Part shown: piece by piece, positions 54,310-63,239 of the stretch
How positions within the stretch are numbered: position 1 is the stretch's first letter
Layout of the letters: each line of letters starts with the position of its first letter
NCBI RefSeq assembly: GCF_001401755.1
Contig: NZ_AVQK01000015.1
Coordinates: forward strand, 184,310 to 248,309
Source of the DNA: Aquimarina longa SW024
GTDB taxonomy: Bacteria; Bacteroidota; Bacteroidia; Flavobacteriales; Flavobacteriaceae
Direction of reading: 5' to 3'
DNA length: 64,000 nucleotides
Notes under the pieces: generated by a model
Told to the model about the DNA's origin: nothing
Seen by the model: the letters and a program-made list of their open reading frames with translations, nothing else
The model's database searches: none
Made by a program: the position numbers and the translations under genes

Positions 54310-56106
54310 CTAATCATTTAATTTCAATACTGCCATAAATGCTTCCTGAGGGATTTCTACATTACCTACCTGTCGCATACGTTTTTTTCCTTTCTTCTGC
54401 TTTTCTAATAATTTACGCTTACGAGAAATATCCCCTCCATAACATTTTGCTGTTACATCTTTTCTAAGTGCTTTTACTGTTTCTCTAGCGATAAACTTAG
54501 CTCCAATTGCGGCTTGTATTGGGATATCAAACTGCTGACGTGGGATTAACTCTTTTAGTTTCTCACAGATTTTCTTACCGATATCATAAGCATTATCTTT
54601 ATGTAATAATGCGGATAGCGCATCTACTATATTTCCATTAAGTAATATATCTACTTTTACCAATTTAGAAGCACGCATTCCGATAGGAGTATAATCAAAG
54701 GAAGCATACCCTTTTGAGACCGTTTTTAAACGGTCATAGAAATCAAAAACGATTTCTGCTAATGGCATATCAAAGGTTAATTCTACTCGTTCTGTAGTTA
54801 AATACGTTTGGTTTGTAATCTCTCCTCGCTTCTCTATACATAATGACATTACAGACCCTACAAAATCGGATTTAGTAATAATTGATGCTTTTATATAGGG
54901 TTCTTCTACTCGATTCATAGATGATGGATCAGGTAAATCTGATGGATTATTAACAATAATAATATCATCAGGATGCTTATGTGTAAATGCATGATAAGAT
55001 ACGTTGGGAACTGTTGTAATCACTGTCATATTAAACTCACGTTCCAAACGTTCTTGGATAATCTCCATATGTAACATCCCTAAGAATCCACATCTAAATC
55101 CAAAGCCTAATGCTGCAGAACTTTCTGGTACAAATACCAATGAAGCGTCATTAAGTTGCAACTTCTCCATAGAATTACGAAGCTCTTCATAATCCTCAGT
55201 ATCTACAGGATAAATCCCAGCAAATACCATTGGTTTTACATCTTCAAAACCTTCGATAGCATTTTGCGTGGGTGTTTTGGCATCTGTTATAGTATCTCCT
55301 ACTTTTACTTCTCTTGCATCTTTAATACCTGTGATAAGGTAGCCTACATCTCCTGTTTTTATCGCTTTTTTAGGTACTTGATTAAGTTTTAAAGTACCGA
55401 TTTCATCAGCAAAATAGTTTTTATCTGTAGCAACAAATTTAATCTGTTGCCCTTTTTTGATCTCTCCATTAATCACTCTAAAATAGGTTTCTACTCCTCT
55501 AAACGGATTATAGACTGAATCAAAAATCAATGCTTGTAAAGGCTCCTCAGGATTTCCTTCTGGCTCAGGGATACGATCAATAACTGCTGCTAGAATTTCC
55601 TCAATCCCGATTCCTGTTTTAGCACTTGCTGGGATTACATCTTCTGCATCACAACCTAATAGGTCAATGATATCATCTGTTACTTCTTCTGGATTAGCAC
55701 TTGGTAAATCTATCTTGTTCAGTACAGGAATAATCTCTAGATCATTTTCTAAAGCCAGATATAAATTAGAGATCGTCTGCGCTTGTATGCTCTGTGCTGC
55801 ATCTACGATGAGCAATGCTCCTTCGCATGCTGCAATCGATCGAGAAACTTCATAAGAAAAATCTACATGACCAGGAGTATCAATAAGATTCAGAATATAT
55901 TCTTCTCCTTTATATGTATATTCCATCTGGATTGCATGACTCTTGATTGTAATACCTCGTTCACGTTCCAGATCCATACTATCTAATAACTGTGCTTGCG
56001 CTTCACGAGCTGTTACTGATCCTGTAAAATCTAATAATCGATCTGCCAAGGTACTTTTACCGTGATCAATATGTGCTATAATGCAAAAGTTTCTAATGTT
56101 TTTCAT
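54310..56106 (-). CDS. lepA: Elongation factor 4 (LepA)
   Basis: Ribosome-binding translational GTPase that back-translocates or remodels ribosomes. G1 is [10 protein letters not shown], followed by [15 protein letters not shown]3 DTPGHVDF, and G4 NKIDLPSA. The C-terminal LepA-specific domain includes [21 protein letters not shown] and [19 protein letters not shown] chose the start at 56106 ([14 protein letters not shown]), giving the standard 598 residues; the ATG at 56127 adds seven residues. Confidence 0.98.
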   Translation of the reverse strand: MKNIRNFCIIAHIDHGKSTLADRLLDFTGSVTAREAQAQLLDSMDLERERGITIKSHAIQMEYTYKGEEYILNLIDTPGHVDFSYEVSRSIAACEGALLIVDAAQSIQAQTISNLYLALENDLEIIPVLNKIDLPSANPEEVTDDIIDLLGCDAEDVIPASAKTGIGIEEILAAVIDRIPEPEGNPEEPLQALIFDSVYNPFRGVETYFRVINGEIKKGQQIKFVATDKNYFADEIGTLKLNQVPKKAIKTGDVGYLITGIKDAREVKVGDTITDAKTPTQNAIEGFEDVKPMVFAGIYPVDTEDYEELRNSMEKLQLNDASLVFVPESSAALGFGFRCGFLGMLHMEIIQERLEREFNMTVITTVPNVSYHAFTHKHPDDIIIVNNPSDLPDPSSMNRVEEPYIKASIITKSDFVGSVMSLCIEKRGEITNQTYLTTERVELTFDMPLAEIVFDFYDRLKTVSKGYASFDYTPIGMRASKLVKVDILLNGNIVDALSALLHKDNAYDIGKKICEKLKELIPRQQFDIPIQAAIGAKFIARETVKALRKDVTAKCYGGDISRKRKLLEKQKKGKKRMRQVGNVEIPQEAFMAVLKLND

Positions 56107-56218
56107 GTATTGTGTCTCTTGTCTCATATACCATCTACGCTAACATATCCGTCTCGTTTGGTATAGCAATCCTTCTTTAATACCTATTGATAGGTTCTTT
56201 ATTTTTTTTCAAAAATCA

Positions 56219-56312
56219 TTTTAAGGTGTAACCCTATACTATGTTTCGGGTCGAGCTATATGCGCTACATGGTAGCTTACTGCTATCCCTTATGCAATTT
56301 TCACACCTTTAA
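56219..56312. repeat. Candidate structured dispersed repeat upstream of lepA
   Basis: TTAAGGTGT (56221-56229) and ACACCTT (56303-56309) bracket about 75 bases that include GGGTCGAGCTATATGCGC and CTGCTATCCCTTATGC. I recall very similar GGGTCGAGCTAT...CTATCCCTTACGC segments between genes in other Flavobacteriaceae, so it is probably a dispersed, foldable repeat. It is too short and AT-poor to be chance background, but copy number must be checked. Confidence 0.4.
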
Positions 56313-56371
56313 TGACTTGCAAATATAATTGATTTTAGATGCTTTATACTATCCCTTACTGTATTTTTAGA

Positions 56372-56398
56372 CCTCATAGGTCTTAAAGACCTGTGAGG
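56372..56398. repeat. Palindromic REP-like element
   Basis: CCTCATAGGTCTT pairs with AAGACCTGTGAGG with one G-T pair and a minimal loop. Palindromes of this AGGTCTT/AAGACCT type are dispersed in Flavobacteriaceae genomes by recollection. Confidence 0.45.
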
Positions 56399-57042
56399 AT
56401 AGTTAACTTAAATAGTATAAAATACTGATAATCAAATATTTATATTTTAACTCGTTTTTATAGGTTAAACATAGGTTAAATAATTAATCAATTTTCTACT
56501 ATTATGAACTCTATTTTTACGCCTATAAATATACATCAAAGCACAAACCATCGTTCGTCACTTTTATCAATACTTATCTGGTGAAAAAAAAATCCCTACC
56601 AATAGACAAAATAACCCTCTTATGGCTAAACAACCAAAAACAACAAGAGAGCAAATGATACAAGAAATGATAATCAAAATGGCTAATTCTAAAGAGCATA
56701 GATTTTAGAATTATGAGTAAATCACATTAAAAATAGTGCTATCGTAATACACTATTACGGCTTTAACGTAACTCATTTAAGGTTTTGATATACAGTTACA
56801 TAAGGTGTTTTTTCATGTTTGATCTTAATTTTAGCTCAAATCTGCATTTTAGCCTTAATTTTTGGGGAATATTTAGATTGAAAACAGGTTTTTTTGCTAA
56901 AAAATTGAGCAAAATTACGTCCAAAATATTAAAAAACAGTATAGATTTCTATGTATTATTTCTTTAGCTTTACACTGTAAATCAATTAATTATAATACAA
57001 TTGATTTGATATCAATATTACATAATCCCTAAAAAAAATATT
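56399..57042. other. AT-rich accessory intergenic region
   Basis: About 640 bases after the REP-like element. The only plausible coding unit is a 28-codon frame at 56622-56708. A 60-codon frame at 56785-56967 has no good ribosome-binding context and is rich in Phe/Leu/Lys codons from AT bias, so I do not call it. Confidence 0.5.
56622..56708 (+). CDS. Possible 28-residue basic peptide
   Basis: Frame MAKQPKTTREQMIQEMIIKMANSK and four more residues. Its balanced amino-acid composition and amphipathic-helix look are unlike the AT-driven junk around it. There is no hydrophobic segment. It could be a real small protein or a remnant; only comparative data can tell. Confidence 0.3.
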   Translation: MAKQPKTTREQMIQEMIIKMANSKEHRF

Positions 57043-57231
57043 ATGAAGTCGAATTTATTTGTTTTAAGTATTCTTTTTCTATTTTTATCTATGATGTTTT
57101 TTACAAGTTGTGAAATGTCAGATGATAATGAAATTTATGAAACAGAAATTAAAGGTGTTGACAAAGATATTCAAAGACCTGGTACGCAAGGTGTCTTTAA
57201 TGACAAAGCTGTTAACCAATATATTAGTTGA
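57043..57231 (+). CDS. Small lipoprotein
   Basis: A 62-residue predicted lipoprotein with a hydrophobic signal and lipobox FFTSC (Cys about residue 24). The mature 38 residues are acidic (EMSDDNEIYETEIKGVDKD), then RPGTQ. An A-run precedes the ATG. The last 32 bases overlap the start of the next gene in another frame, suggesting translational coupling. Confidence 0.65.
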   Translation: MKSNLFVLSILFLFLSMMFFTSCEMSDDNEIYETEIKGVDKDIQRPGTQGVFNDKAVNQYIS

Positions 57232-57697
57232 AGAAAAAGTTCCATTTCATATTAGGGTAATCGGTACTTTTTTTATTATATTATCTGGAAGTATGCTCTA
57301 TTTGGATAAACTTTTGGCTCTTTTGGAGATCAATAGTATGGAGACATTTGGATATTCTAATTTTAGTAATTTTATTTGGGCGTTTACTCAGAGTATATCG
57401 CCCATTTTAATGTTATTAGGATTTTATTTAAAACCATATAGGTTTTCATTTTTAATTCCCATTTATTGCTATGGACTTCAACTTATTTGGATTTTTAGCT
57501 CTGAACATTCAGATGACTTTTTAAGTCATATTTTTGCCATTGGAATATGTTTCATTTTTGTAATAACAGTTTTTTTAATAAAAAGAATCATTAAGCTTTT
57601 TGAGTATAGGAAAAATAAAGATGAAGAATTTATTAGTGAAGCAAAAGATGTTTTAGAGATATTGAAATCAAGAATGTTAGAAGAAAGTAAAATTTAA
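57200..57697 (+). CDS. Four-helix membrane protein of unknown function
   Basis: A 165-residue protein with four hydrophobic segments (about residues 17-36, 54-72, 84-101, 113-131) and a charged cytoplasmic C-terminal tail (EYRKNKDEEFISEAKDVLEILKSRM). I set the start at 57200 inside the small-lipoprotein gene because MTKLLTNILVEEKVPFH reads into the first helix; the longer frame from 57110 lies wholly across the lipoprotein gene. Function unknown. Followed after 2 bp by the next gene. Confidence 0.65.
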   Translation: MTKLLTNILVEEKVPFHIRVIGTFFIILSGSMLYLDKLLALLEINSMETFGYSNFSNFIWAFTQSISPILMLLGFYLKPYRFSFLIPIYCYGLQLIWIFSSEHSDDFLSHIFAIGICFIFVITVFLIKRIIKLFEYRKNKDEEFISEAKDVLEILKSRMLEESKI

Positions 57698-57699
57698 GT

Positions 57700-58011
57700 A
57701 TGATGGAAAAAGATTTACTCACGGAAATTAGAGGTTTAAAAAACAAGTTAATTCTAAATAATATTACAATTGATAATGCTGTAGATCGATTTTCTCAATT
57801 AATTAATCAATTTCAGAATGATTCAACTTATGATAAAGAAATTACTTTGTTTGATGAATTATCATTATCTGAGATTGAAAAATATTTTTTAGAAAAAAAT
57901 AGAAAAGCTATAGATCGTATAGCTACCTTGAATAAGATTTTAGTACTCCAAGAACTTGGAATAAAGTTTAGCCCAGAAGAACTGAATAACTTAATATCAA
58001 GAAATAATTAA
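57700..58011 (+). CDS. Helical protein of unknown function
   Basis: A 103-residue soluble protein, mostly helical and acidic/polar (LTEIRGLKNKLILNNITIDNAVDRFSQLINQF, EIEKYFLEKNRKAIDRIATLNKILVLQELGIKFSPEEL). No recognised domain. It begins 2 bp after the membrane-protein stop, so the three genes 57043-58011 form one unit. Confidence 0.6.
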   Translation: MMEKDLLTEIRGLKNKLILNNITIDNAVDRFSQLINQFQNDSTYDKEITLFDELSLSEIEKYFLEKNRKAIDRIATLNKILVLQELGIKFSPEELNNLISRNN

Positions 58012-58028
58012 ACATAAGTATTTTAACA

Positions 58029-58403
58029 TTATTCTCCTTGACTATTTAAAATAATATGCTTTTCCAAAAGTTCTGCTTTTGCTTGATTTCGATGGTATTC
58101 AATAAACATTTTAACACTTGGTATTTTCTCATATTCATCTACATGCTTTAAACAGAATGATGCCATTTCTTCTATAGATAATTCATTTTTATGAGAAACA
58201 TCCATTGTTATTAATGGCGTTTTTTGATCAGACAGTTTTTCATGCAATTTTTGTTTTAGAAATTCTCCAACGGTTTTTGGAACTTTTTGTTGATCATACT
58301 CCCATGCTTGTATCGTTCTAGTTCCTACCTCTATCAGTTCAGCAAGAGCAGCTTGTGTTAATCCCAAACTTTTTCTAATTTCTTTTAATTCTCTAGCATT
58401 CAT
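58029..58403 (-). CDS. XRE-family helix-turn-helix regulator
   Basis: A 124-residue regulator. The N-terminal HTH_3 domain (LKEIRKSLGLTQAALAELIEVGTRTIQAWEYDQQKVPKTV, about residues 6-45) resembles phage and antitoxin repressors. The C-terminal 70 residues (SIEEMASFCLKHVDEYEKIPSVKMFIEYHR) look helical and may oligomerise or bind a partner. Repeated GCGTATTT half-sites directly upstream at 58421-58478 are probably its operators. It is convergent with the 57700 gene, with 17 bp between them. Confidence 0.85.
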   Translation of the reverse strand: MNARELKEIRKSLGLTQAALAELIEVGTRTIQAWEYDQQKVPKTVGEFLKQKLHEKLSDQKTPLITMDVSHKNELSIEEMASFCLKHVDEYEKIPSVKMFIEYHRNQAKAELLEKHIILNSQGE

Positions 58404-58420
58404 TTATTTCAAAATAATGA

Positions 58421-58478
58421 TATTTTTGCGTATTTATGTTGTTTTTAATTGTAAAATACGCTATTTTTGCGTGTATTC
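58421..58478. promoter_or_regulatory. Repeated operator-like half-sites upstream of the XRE gene
   Basis: TATTTTTGCGTATTT (58421-58435) and TATTTTTGCGTGTATT (58462-58477) are direct repeats 41 bases apart. AAATACGC (58454-58461) faces the second copy as an inverted half-site. Both repeats contain TAnnTTTG, so regulator and polymerase sites may overlap for the rightward transcript. Confidence 0.55.
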
Positions 58479-58697
58479 AATTTTAAAACACATGTAAAGA
58501 TAATTATTTTAGTTGCATATCTTTCATTAGAGGTTGTTTTTAAAATAGAAATTTATAACTAACATTAAAAAAAAACGTGAGATGATTTACTCAGTAAATT
58601 AAAGAACAATTTTAACTAACAAATACTAATCACTAAAGGAATTACCCCGCCTTAGTTTTCCAAAATTAATTTAGTCAACATAAACATATGTTAATTC
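58479..58697. other. Intergenic region with a short palindrome
   Basis: TTTACT-C-AGTAAA at 58586-58598 is a perfect 13-base inverted repeat. No ORF is evident. It probably holds control sequence for the 58698 gene. Confidence 0.4.
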
Positions 58698-58922
58698 ATG
58701 AAAAAAAAGAAGACAGCATCTTACAAAAGGGAAAAATTAGAAACTTGGTTAATGAAGAATTGCAAATTTTTCAATATTACTAGTCTGGAAAACCATTTAT
58801 CATTTCCAAAGGGTACTATTCATAAATTTATAAAGTATGATCGTAAAATGACAGATGAGAAAATTGAAATCTTATATAAGACGTTTGAACACATCGTTTT
58901 TGATTTTATAGAAGAAGAATGA
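58698..58922 (+). CDS. Small basic protein, possible DNA-binding
   Basis: A 74-residue protein. KREKLETWLMKNCKFFNITSLENHLSFPKGTIHKFIKYDRKMTDEKIEILYKTF has the length and helix pattern of a short helix-turn-helix, with PKGTIHKFI as a possible recognition helix. The likeness is structural, not a family match. It could regulate the VgrG cassette or be a remnant of a mobile element. Confidence 0.6.
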   Translation: MKKKKTASYKREKLETWLMKNCKFFNITSLENHLSFPKGTIHKFIKYDRKMTDEKIEILYKTFEHIVFDFIEEE

Positions 58923-58975
58923 ATAAACTTTTAATGAAAATAGATATTTTAAAAAATAACCCTAAATAAATAGAT

Positions 58976-59269
58976 ATGAAACTAAGTACCACACAAGAAA
59001 AAGAAAGGAGAGTACGTCTTTTTGAAGAACGTGTATTTACCCAGTTACAGATTAAACAATCTCAGTTTAGCTGTTGTGTAGAAACTTATAGCGGTTATGC
59101 CCTATTATTGCGTAGATGGATACAAGAGTCTAATAAGCAGGGACTAAATTCTTCTGAGATTGCAACCCTTATACGCAAATCTCCTTTGACTATAGATCAT
59201 ATAAAACAAAATAAACCATTATCCCTAAAAAACATCATCCCAAAAAATAGTAGAGTGAGAGTAAGTTAA
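58976..59269 (+). CDS. Small protein of unknown function
   Basis: A 97-residue soluble basic protein (MKLSTTQEKERRVRLFEERVFTQL... then SSEIATLIRKSPLTIDHIKQNKPLSLKN). The second half could be a HTH (EIATLIRKSPLTIDHI). Nothing diagnostic is visible. It follows the 58698 gene after 53 bp in the same direction. Confidence 0.6.
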   Translation: MKLSTTQEKERRVRLFEERVFTQLQIKQSQFSCCVETYSGYALLLRRWIQESNKQGLNSSEIATLIRKSPLTIDHIKQNKPLSLKNIIPKNSRVRVS

Positions 59270-59667
59270 GTTGAGTTAGTTCGAGGTTCGTCCTTGTATA
59301 GAGATGTCGGGTACGGCAGAGTTTTTAGTTCGCAACAGTTCATTTTGTAATTCTAAAGTACCCTGATGTCTTTGTAAAACGCGTAATTATCTATCTAGAG
59401 ATAAAAAATATTGATTTTAAAACATAAATATATGGTCGCAGGGGCAATACTATAGTTAAGATTTGGGGAAATTTTCAATATACTATATACCAATTAATTG
59501 CTCCTGCATTTTTATAAATGAACTCCCCAATTAATTTAGGATAGCGAGAGTAATTTTTTGCAACCCCTCCATTGTGTAGTCCTCTATGTGCATGATTACT
59601 CTTGTGTCCTTTTAAACCAACAACCTCGGAGAATTAACCCCTCAATGAGGGATTAAAACCTAATAAG
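59270..59667. other. Gene-free stretch with RNA-like inverted repeats
   Basis: About 400 bases with no plausible ORF. GCAGGGGCAAT (59438-59448) pairs with ATTGCTCCTGC (59497-59507) with one G-T pair and is followed by a T-rich tail; TTGGGGA near 59463 can pair with TCCCCAA near 59523. TTAACCCCTC (59634-59643) and GAGGGATTAA (59647-59656) form a hairpin just before the next small gene. The structures suggest a folded RNA or leader. Confidence 0.4.
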
Positions 59668-59844
59668 ATGTTAGTAGACGACATAGACGAAGTACCACAA
59701 GAAGTATTATTCGGAATATTAAAGTTTTTAAATATCGACACAAACAACTTTATGAATAAATTATTAAACCATGATCCCTATTGTGTCAGTGTATATACAT
59801 GGATCTATGCTCGATATCATGAGAATAAAATATCCGATAATTAA
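59668..59844 (+). CDS. Small acidic protein upstream of VgrG
   Basis: A 58-residue frame starting MLVDDIDEVPQEVLFGILKF and containing NHDPYCVSVYTWIYARYHE. Its sensible composition, an AT-rich leader and position 228 bases before vgrG make it likely real. It does not match Hcp (TssD) in size or sequence. Function unknown; it could be an adaptor or a phage-like small protein. Confidence 0.5.
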   Translation: MLVDDIDEVPQEVLFGILKFLNIDTNNFMNKLLNHDPYCVSVYTWIYARYHENKISDN

Positions 59845-60072
59845 AAAAAAGTAACAATCTTAGAGTATAAGACATTAACTAATAAAGTATATAATTAAAT
59901 GATTAAAAAGCTAACTGTAGGAATAATCGCAACAAAAAAGGGGTCTTTTCCCCTGATGAATACCTTGTATTACCCCTTGTATAAGATTACTTTTGGGGGA
60001 CTATTTTTACACCTAACTACATAACCTAATTATAACTTAAAACCTATTCCCTAAAAAAACTACTACGACATT
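59845..60072. other. Region immediately upstream of vgrG
   Basis: A GGGG-TCTTTT-CCCC hairpin lies near 59940-59953 and C-rich/G-rich segments follow. A 41-codon frame starts at 59899, but its composition is unconvincing. Presumably holds the vgrG promoter. Confidence 0.35.
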
Positions 60073-61845
60073 ATGGCACTACAAACAAATACCTCTATTT
60101 ACCTATCGGGCAATAAATTAGACTCCTATATAAGTCTTAAATTATCACAGCAATTAGATGCACATCATGATCTAGAGCTAGTGTGCCGAGCTGATGTTAT
60201 CGAGCAACTGACAGAAGAACTTATAGGAGAGAGTAAAGACTATCTAGGAGGTCTTATTACCCTACAGATACAAGCAGTATCAAAGTATGGTGGATATAAA
60301 GAGTTAGAGTTTAAAGGAGTAGTTAGTGGATTGGAAGCCATCAAAGGGGATGATCAATACCAAGGTAACTTAATCGTATTACAGGTCAAAAGTACAAGTA
60401 TATTAGCAGATGATGGAGAGCACTACGCTTCATATAATGATATGAATTTGTCTGAGATTATGGAACGCACTTTTCAGGGATATGATGTAGGGAAATTAGA
60501 AACCAATTTTGCACCCCGATCCTCAGAAACCATACACTACTCCGTACAGCATAATCAAAGTGCCTTTAGCTATGCCAGTAGATTAGCAGCTTATCATAAT
60601 GAGTGGTTCTATTATAACGGTAAACAATTAATATTTGGCAACCCTAGTACCGAAGAAACAGAGCTTATTCATGGAATAGACTTACGATCATTCAGTATAC
60701 AATTAGATACAATAGCTAATGCTACTAGCTATATCAGCAGTGATTACCTTACAGGAGCGTTGCATAAAAAAAGTAGTACAGAGATCAATACCTCCTCAGA
60801 GGGGTATCATGGGTTTATGGATAATAAATCCAGAGAACTCTATCATAAGACCACACAGGTAGTACATTCGTTACTTACCGACCCTAATCAAAAGTATAGA
60901 TTAGACCAACAGGTAGAACAGTATACTAAGGCTAAATCTATGAAACAGGTCATTGCCCGAGGGAGCAGTGATAACCCAAGTGTAGCACTAGGAGCGATAA
61001 TAAAAGTAAAAGGTTATGGGAGTTATAGAATTATTAGTATTACCCATACCAATACAGAAGATGGAGTATATACCAATGAGTTTACCGCCGTAGAAGCTAG
61101 TTCTGACACCTACCCACATATGGATCTCAATCGATATCCTAAAAGTGATATCACCACAGGGATAGTTATAGATAATAATGATCCCGAAGGACTAGGAAGA
61201 ATAAAAGTACAACTCCCTTGGCAAAAAACAATCGGTTCAACAACCCCTTGGATACGGGTGATGACTCCCCACGCAGGAGCAGAAAAAGGCTTCTTTTTTG
61301 TTTCCGAAAAAGGAGAAGAGGTCGTAATCGGTTTTGAAGGCTCTAATGCCGAAAAAGCTTTCGTAATGGGCGCATTATATTCTGGTACAGCAAGCCCATC
61401 AACATTACAAGCTGATCTAAATAATAGAAAAAGTATTAGAACCCGTAGCCAACATTTGTTAGAATTTGACGATACAGCAGGAGCAGAAAGTATTACGATA
61501 ACCGATAAAAACGGAAATGCCTTTAAGATTGATACCGCTAATAACAATATCAATATTACTGCGTTAGAAAATATGACCTTTATGGCTAAAAATATAGAAT
61601 TTAGAGCAACAGAAGATATTAAGGTCAGTGCAGGTAAAAACAAAACAGAGCAGATAGCAGGTAATTATAATCTTACCGCTTCTAATATTATAGAAACAGC
61701 ATCTCAGAATATGAGAAGTCAGGCAGAGCAAGTATCCCTACAATCTAGTACCGATGCTACTATTGCAAGTACTAGTGGTAATGTAAACAAGCAAGCAGAT
61801 CAAAAAGTGAATAATAACAGCGGAGAGCAAGGAAACGTTTTTTAG
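60073..61845 (+). CDS. vgrG: VgrG-like type VI secretion spike protein
   Basis: A 590-residue protein with the VgrG/gp27-gp5 layout. An N-terminal gp27-like part (residues 1-340: SGNKLDSYISLKLSQQLDAHHDLELVCRADV, SAFSYASRLAAYHNEWFYYNGKQLIFG), then the OB-fold gp5-like segment (TGIVIDNNDPEGLGRIKVQLPW then PWIRVMTPHAGAEKGFFFVSEKGEEVVIGFE), then a repetitive beta-helix needle rich in N/I/T/A from about residue 480. It is of Bacteroidota T6SS type and forms the puncturing tip. Two genes follow within 2 bp and 4 bp, the effector and its putative immunity protein. Confidence 0.92.
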   Translation: MALQTNTSIYLSGNKLDSYISLKLSQQLDAHHDLELVCRADVIEQLTEELIGESKDYLGGLITLQIQAVSKYGGYKELEFKGVVSGLEAIKGDDQYQGNLIVLQVKSTSILADDGEHYASYNDMNLSEIMERTFQGYDVGKLETNFAPRSSETIHYSVQHNQSAFSYASRLAAYHNEWFYYNGKQLIFGNPSTEETELIHGIDLRSFSIQLDTIANATSYISSDYLTGALHKKSSTEINTSSEGYHGFMDNKSRELYHKTTQVVHSLLTDPNQKYRLDQQVEQYTKAKSMKQVIARGSSDNPSVALGAIIKVKGYGSYRIISITHTNTEDGVYTNEFTAVEASSDTYPHMDLNRYPKSDITTGIVIDNNDPEGLGRIKVQLPWQKTIGSTTPWIRVMTPHAGAEKGFFFVSEKGEEVVIGFEGSNAEKAFVMGALYSGTASPSTLQADLNNRKSIRTRSQHLLEFDDTAGAESITITDKNGNAFKIDTANNNINITALENMTFMAKNIEFRATEDIKVSAGKNKTEQIAGNYNLTASNIIETASQNMRSQAEQVSLQSSTDATIASTSGNVNKQADQKVNNNSGEQGNVF

Positions 61846-61847
61846 AT

Positions 61848-63239
61848 ATGGGTAAAAAAGGAAGAATCGTTAAAATCGCAAAAGGGTCGCTATCTATTAT
61901 CGCTAAGAATGATATTAATATCTACGCCAAGAATATAAATACCTATGCAGCCATTAGTATTAATGAAACAGGAGGGCAAGGCGTATTTTTTGGAACACCA
62001 GAACCACCGCCTTCTGGAATGTTTGAAGAAATATCAACTAACTCCGAACAACAGACCTTGGAACAACAAGCAACTAGCGATACAGGTATCGCTAGTAATG
62101 ATGCAGTAATAGAGGATATTAATACTACAGATGTTAGTAGACCAAGAAAGTGTATTATTAAGTTTACTGTAAAAAGTAGTGTTATTAGAGAGGGAACATT
62201 TGGCTTTGATCAGATCCCTTCTGATTATAAAAGTATAATCAAGTCAAATGCCCGAGACTTAGAAAATGATATTCAAAGTTTAGAAAATGAGTATAATCCT
62301 TTTGAGGTAGAAGGAGAACAATATTTCCCTTCTTGGGTAAGCCTTCGAGTAGGACAAACGATAATTTTACAGTTAGATAAAACTTTCAATAAAAAGGATG
62401 AATATCAAAGAGTAGCTTTTGAAAATCATTCAGATTTTTCTTTTGTTTATAAAAAAGGATCTAATGAAGTTAATGATATGATTGAAGCTAAAGAAGTGCA
62501 TATTACTTGCAATACAAATAATGAGAGTCCTAATGGCACGCAGATTAAGGTAAAAGCAGATGGAACTGATGCAGGAGGAATAAACCTATGGTATCCAAGA
62601 CCTAAAACTATTGATCTACAATGGCATTTTGTTGAGATAACAGGAAATGATAAGGATCAAGATGTTTTAGAAGATAAATTAGAATTAAACCAATTATCAA
62701 GTCTTTTAGAAAAAGGATTGAAACCTGCTTTAATTGATATTAATATTTTGAATGATGATCCAAATATTTTGGATATTAGTGCAGAGAATGAACAATTAAA
62801 AAGGGAAGGTATTATAAAAAAATCAGATCATCATAATTATATTGAAAGAGATAGGAAGCAAGATTTTGTAAATGTAATTAAAGACAATCATGTTGCATCA
62901 AATAATATAGTTACATTATATCTTGTAAATAGGAGCTGTTTAATTACTGGTGCTATGGGGGAAGATGGAGGACAGTTTGATGTAATTGCAGGATTTTCTC
63001 CAACAGGTACAGGGGTTGCCTATGGAATATTAGATGGTGAAAAAAGACTACAACATACTGCAATAATGCACGAAGTCATGCACGCTTTAGGTCTCAGGCA
63101 TACTTTTAGTAATCGAGCTACCCACACTTTTAAGGATAAAAAAACAAAAAATTATATGGACTATCATGAATCAAAAAAATATACATGGAAATGGCAATGG
63201 ACAAAACTACATACATACACACATTTACAAGAATTATGA
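61848..63239 (+). CDS. Putative T6SS effector: needle-linked metzincin metalloprotease
   Basis: A 463-residue protein starting 2 bp after vgrG. The first 45 residues (KIAKGSLSIIAKNDINIYAKNINTYAAISINETGGQG) repeat the beta-helix style of the VgrG needle and likely dock on the spike. A Gly/Pro/Ser-rich linker and a domain of unknown type (about 95-330) follow. The C-terminus holds a zinc protease: HEVMHALGLRH, His408/Glu409/His412/Gly415/His418, with a Met-turn NYMDY near residue 436, the metzincin signature. A secreted antibacterial or anti-eukaryotic protease is inferred from context and motif. Confidence 0.85.
   Translation: MGKKGRIVKIAKGSLSIIAKNDINIYAKNINTYAAISINETGGQGVFFGTPEPPPSGMFEEISTNSEQQTLEQQATSDTGIASNDAVIEDINTTDVSRPRKCIIKFTVKSSVIREGTFGFDQIPSDYKSIIKSNARDLENDIQSLENEYNPFEVEGEQYFPSWVSLRVGQTIILQLDKTFNKKDEYQRVAFENHSDFSFVYKKGSNEVNDMIEAKEVHITCNTNNESPNGTQIKVKADGTDAGGINLWYPRPKTIDLQWHFVEITGNDKDQDVLEDKLELNQLSSLLEKGLKPALIDINILNDDPNILDISAENEQLKREGIIKKSDHHNYIERDRKQDFVNVIKDNHVASNNIVTLYLVNRSCLITGAMGEDGGQFDVIAGFSPTGTGVAYGILDGEKRLQHTAIMHEVMHALGLRHTFSNRATHTFKDKKTKNYMDYHESKKYTWKWQWTKLHTYTHLQEL

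Noticed and set aside
56785..56967. 60-codon frame upstream of the small lipoprotein
   Set aside because: Composition (Phe, Leu, Lys, Ser) is what AT-rich random DNA gives, and there is no ribosome-binding context.
59899..60024. 41-codon frame before vgrG
   Set aside because: Unconvincing composition across a hairpin and C/G-rich segments; no support.
61110..61643. Minus-strand frame of 177 codons inside vgrG
   Set aside because: Antisense shadow of the VgrG OB-fold region; hydrophobic composition arises from the reverse of Asn/Lys/Glu codons.
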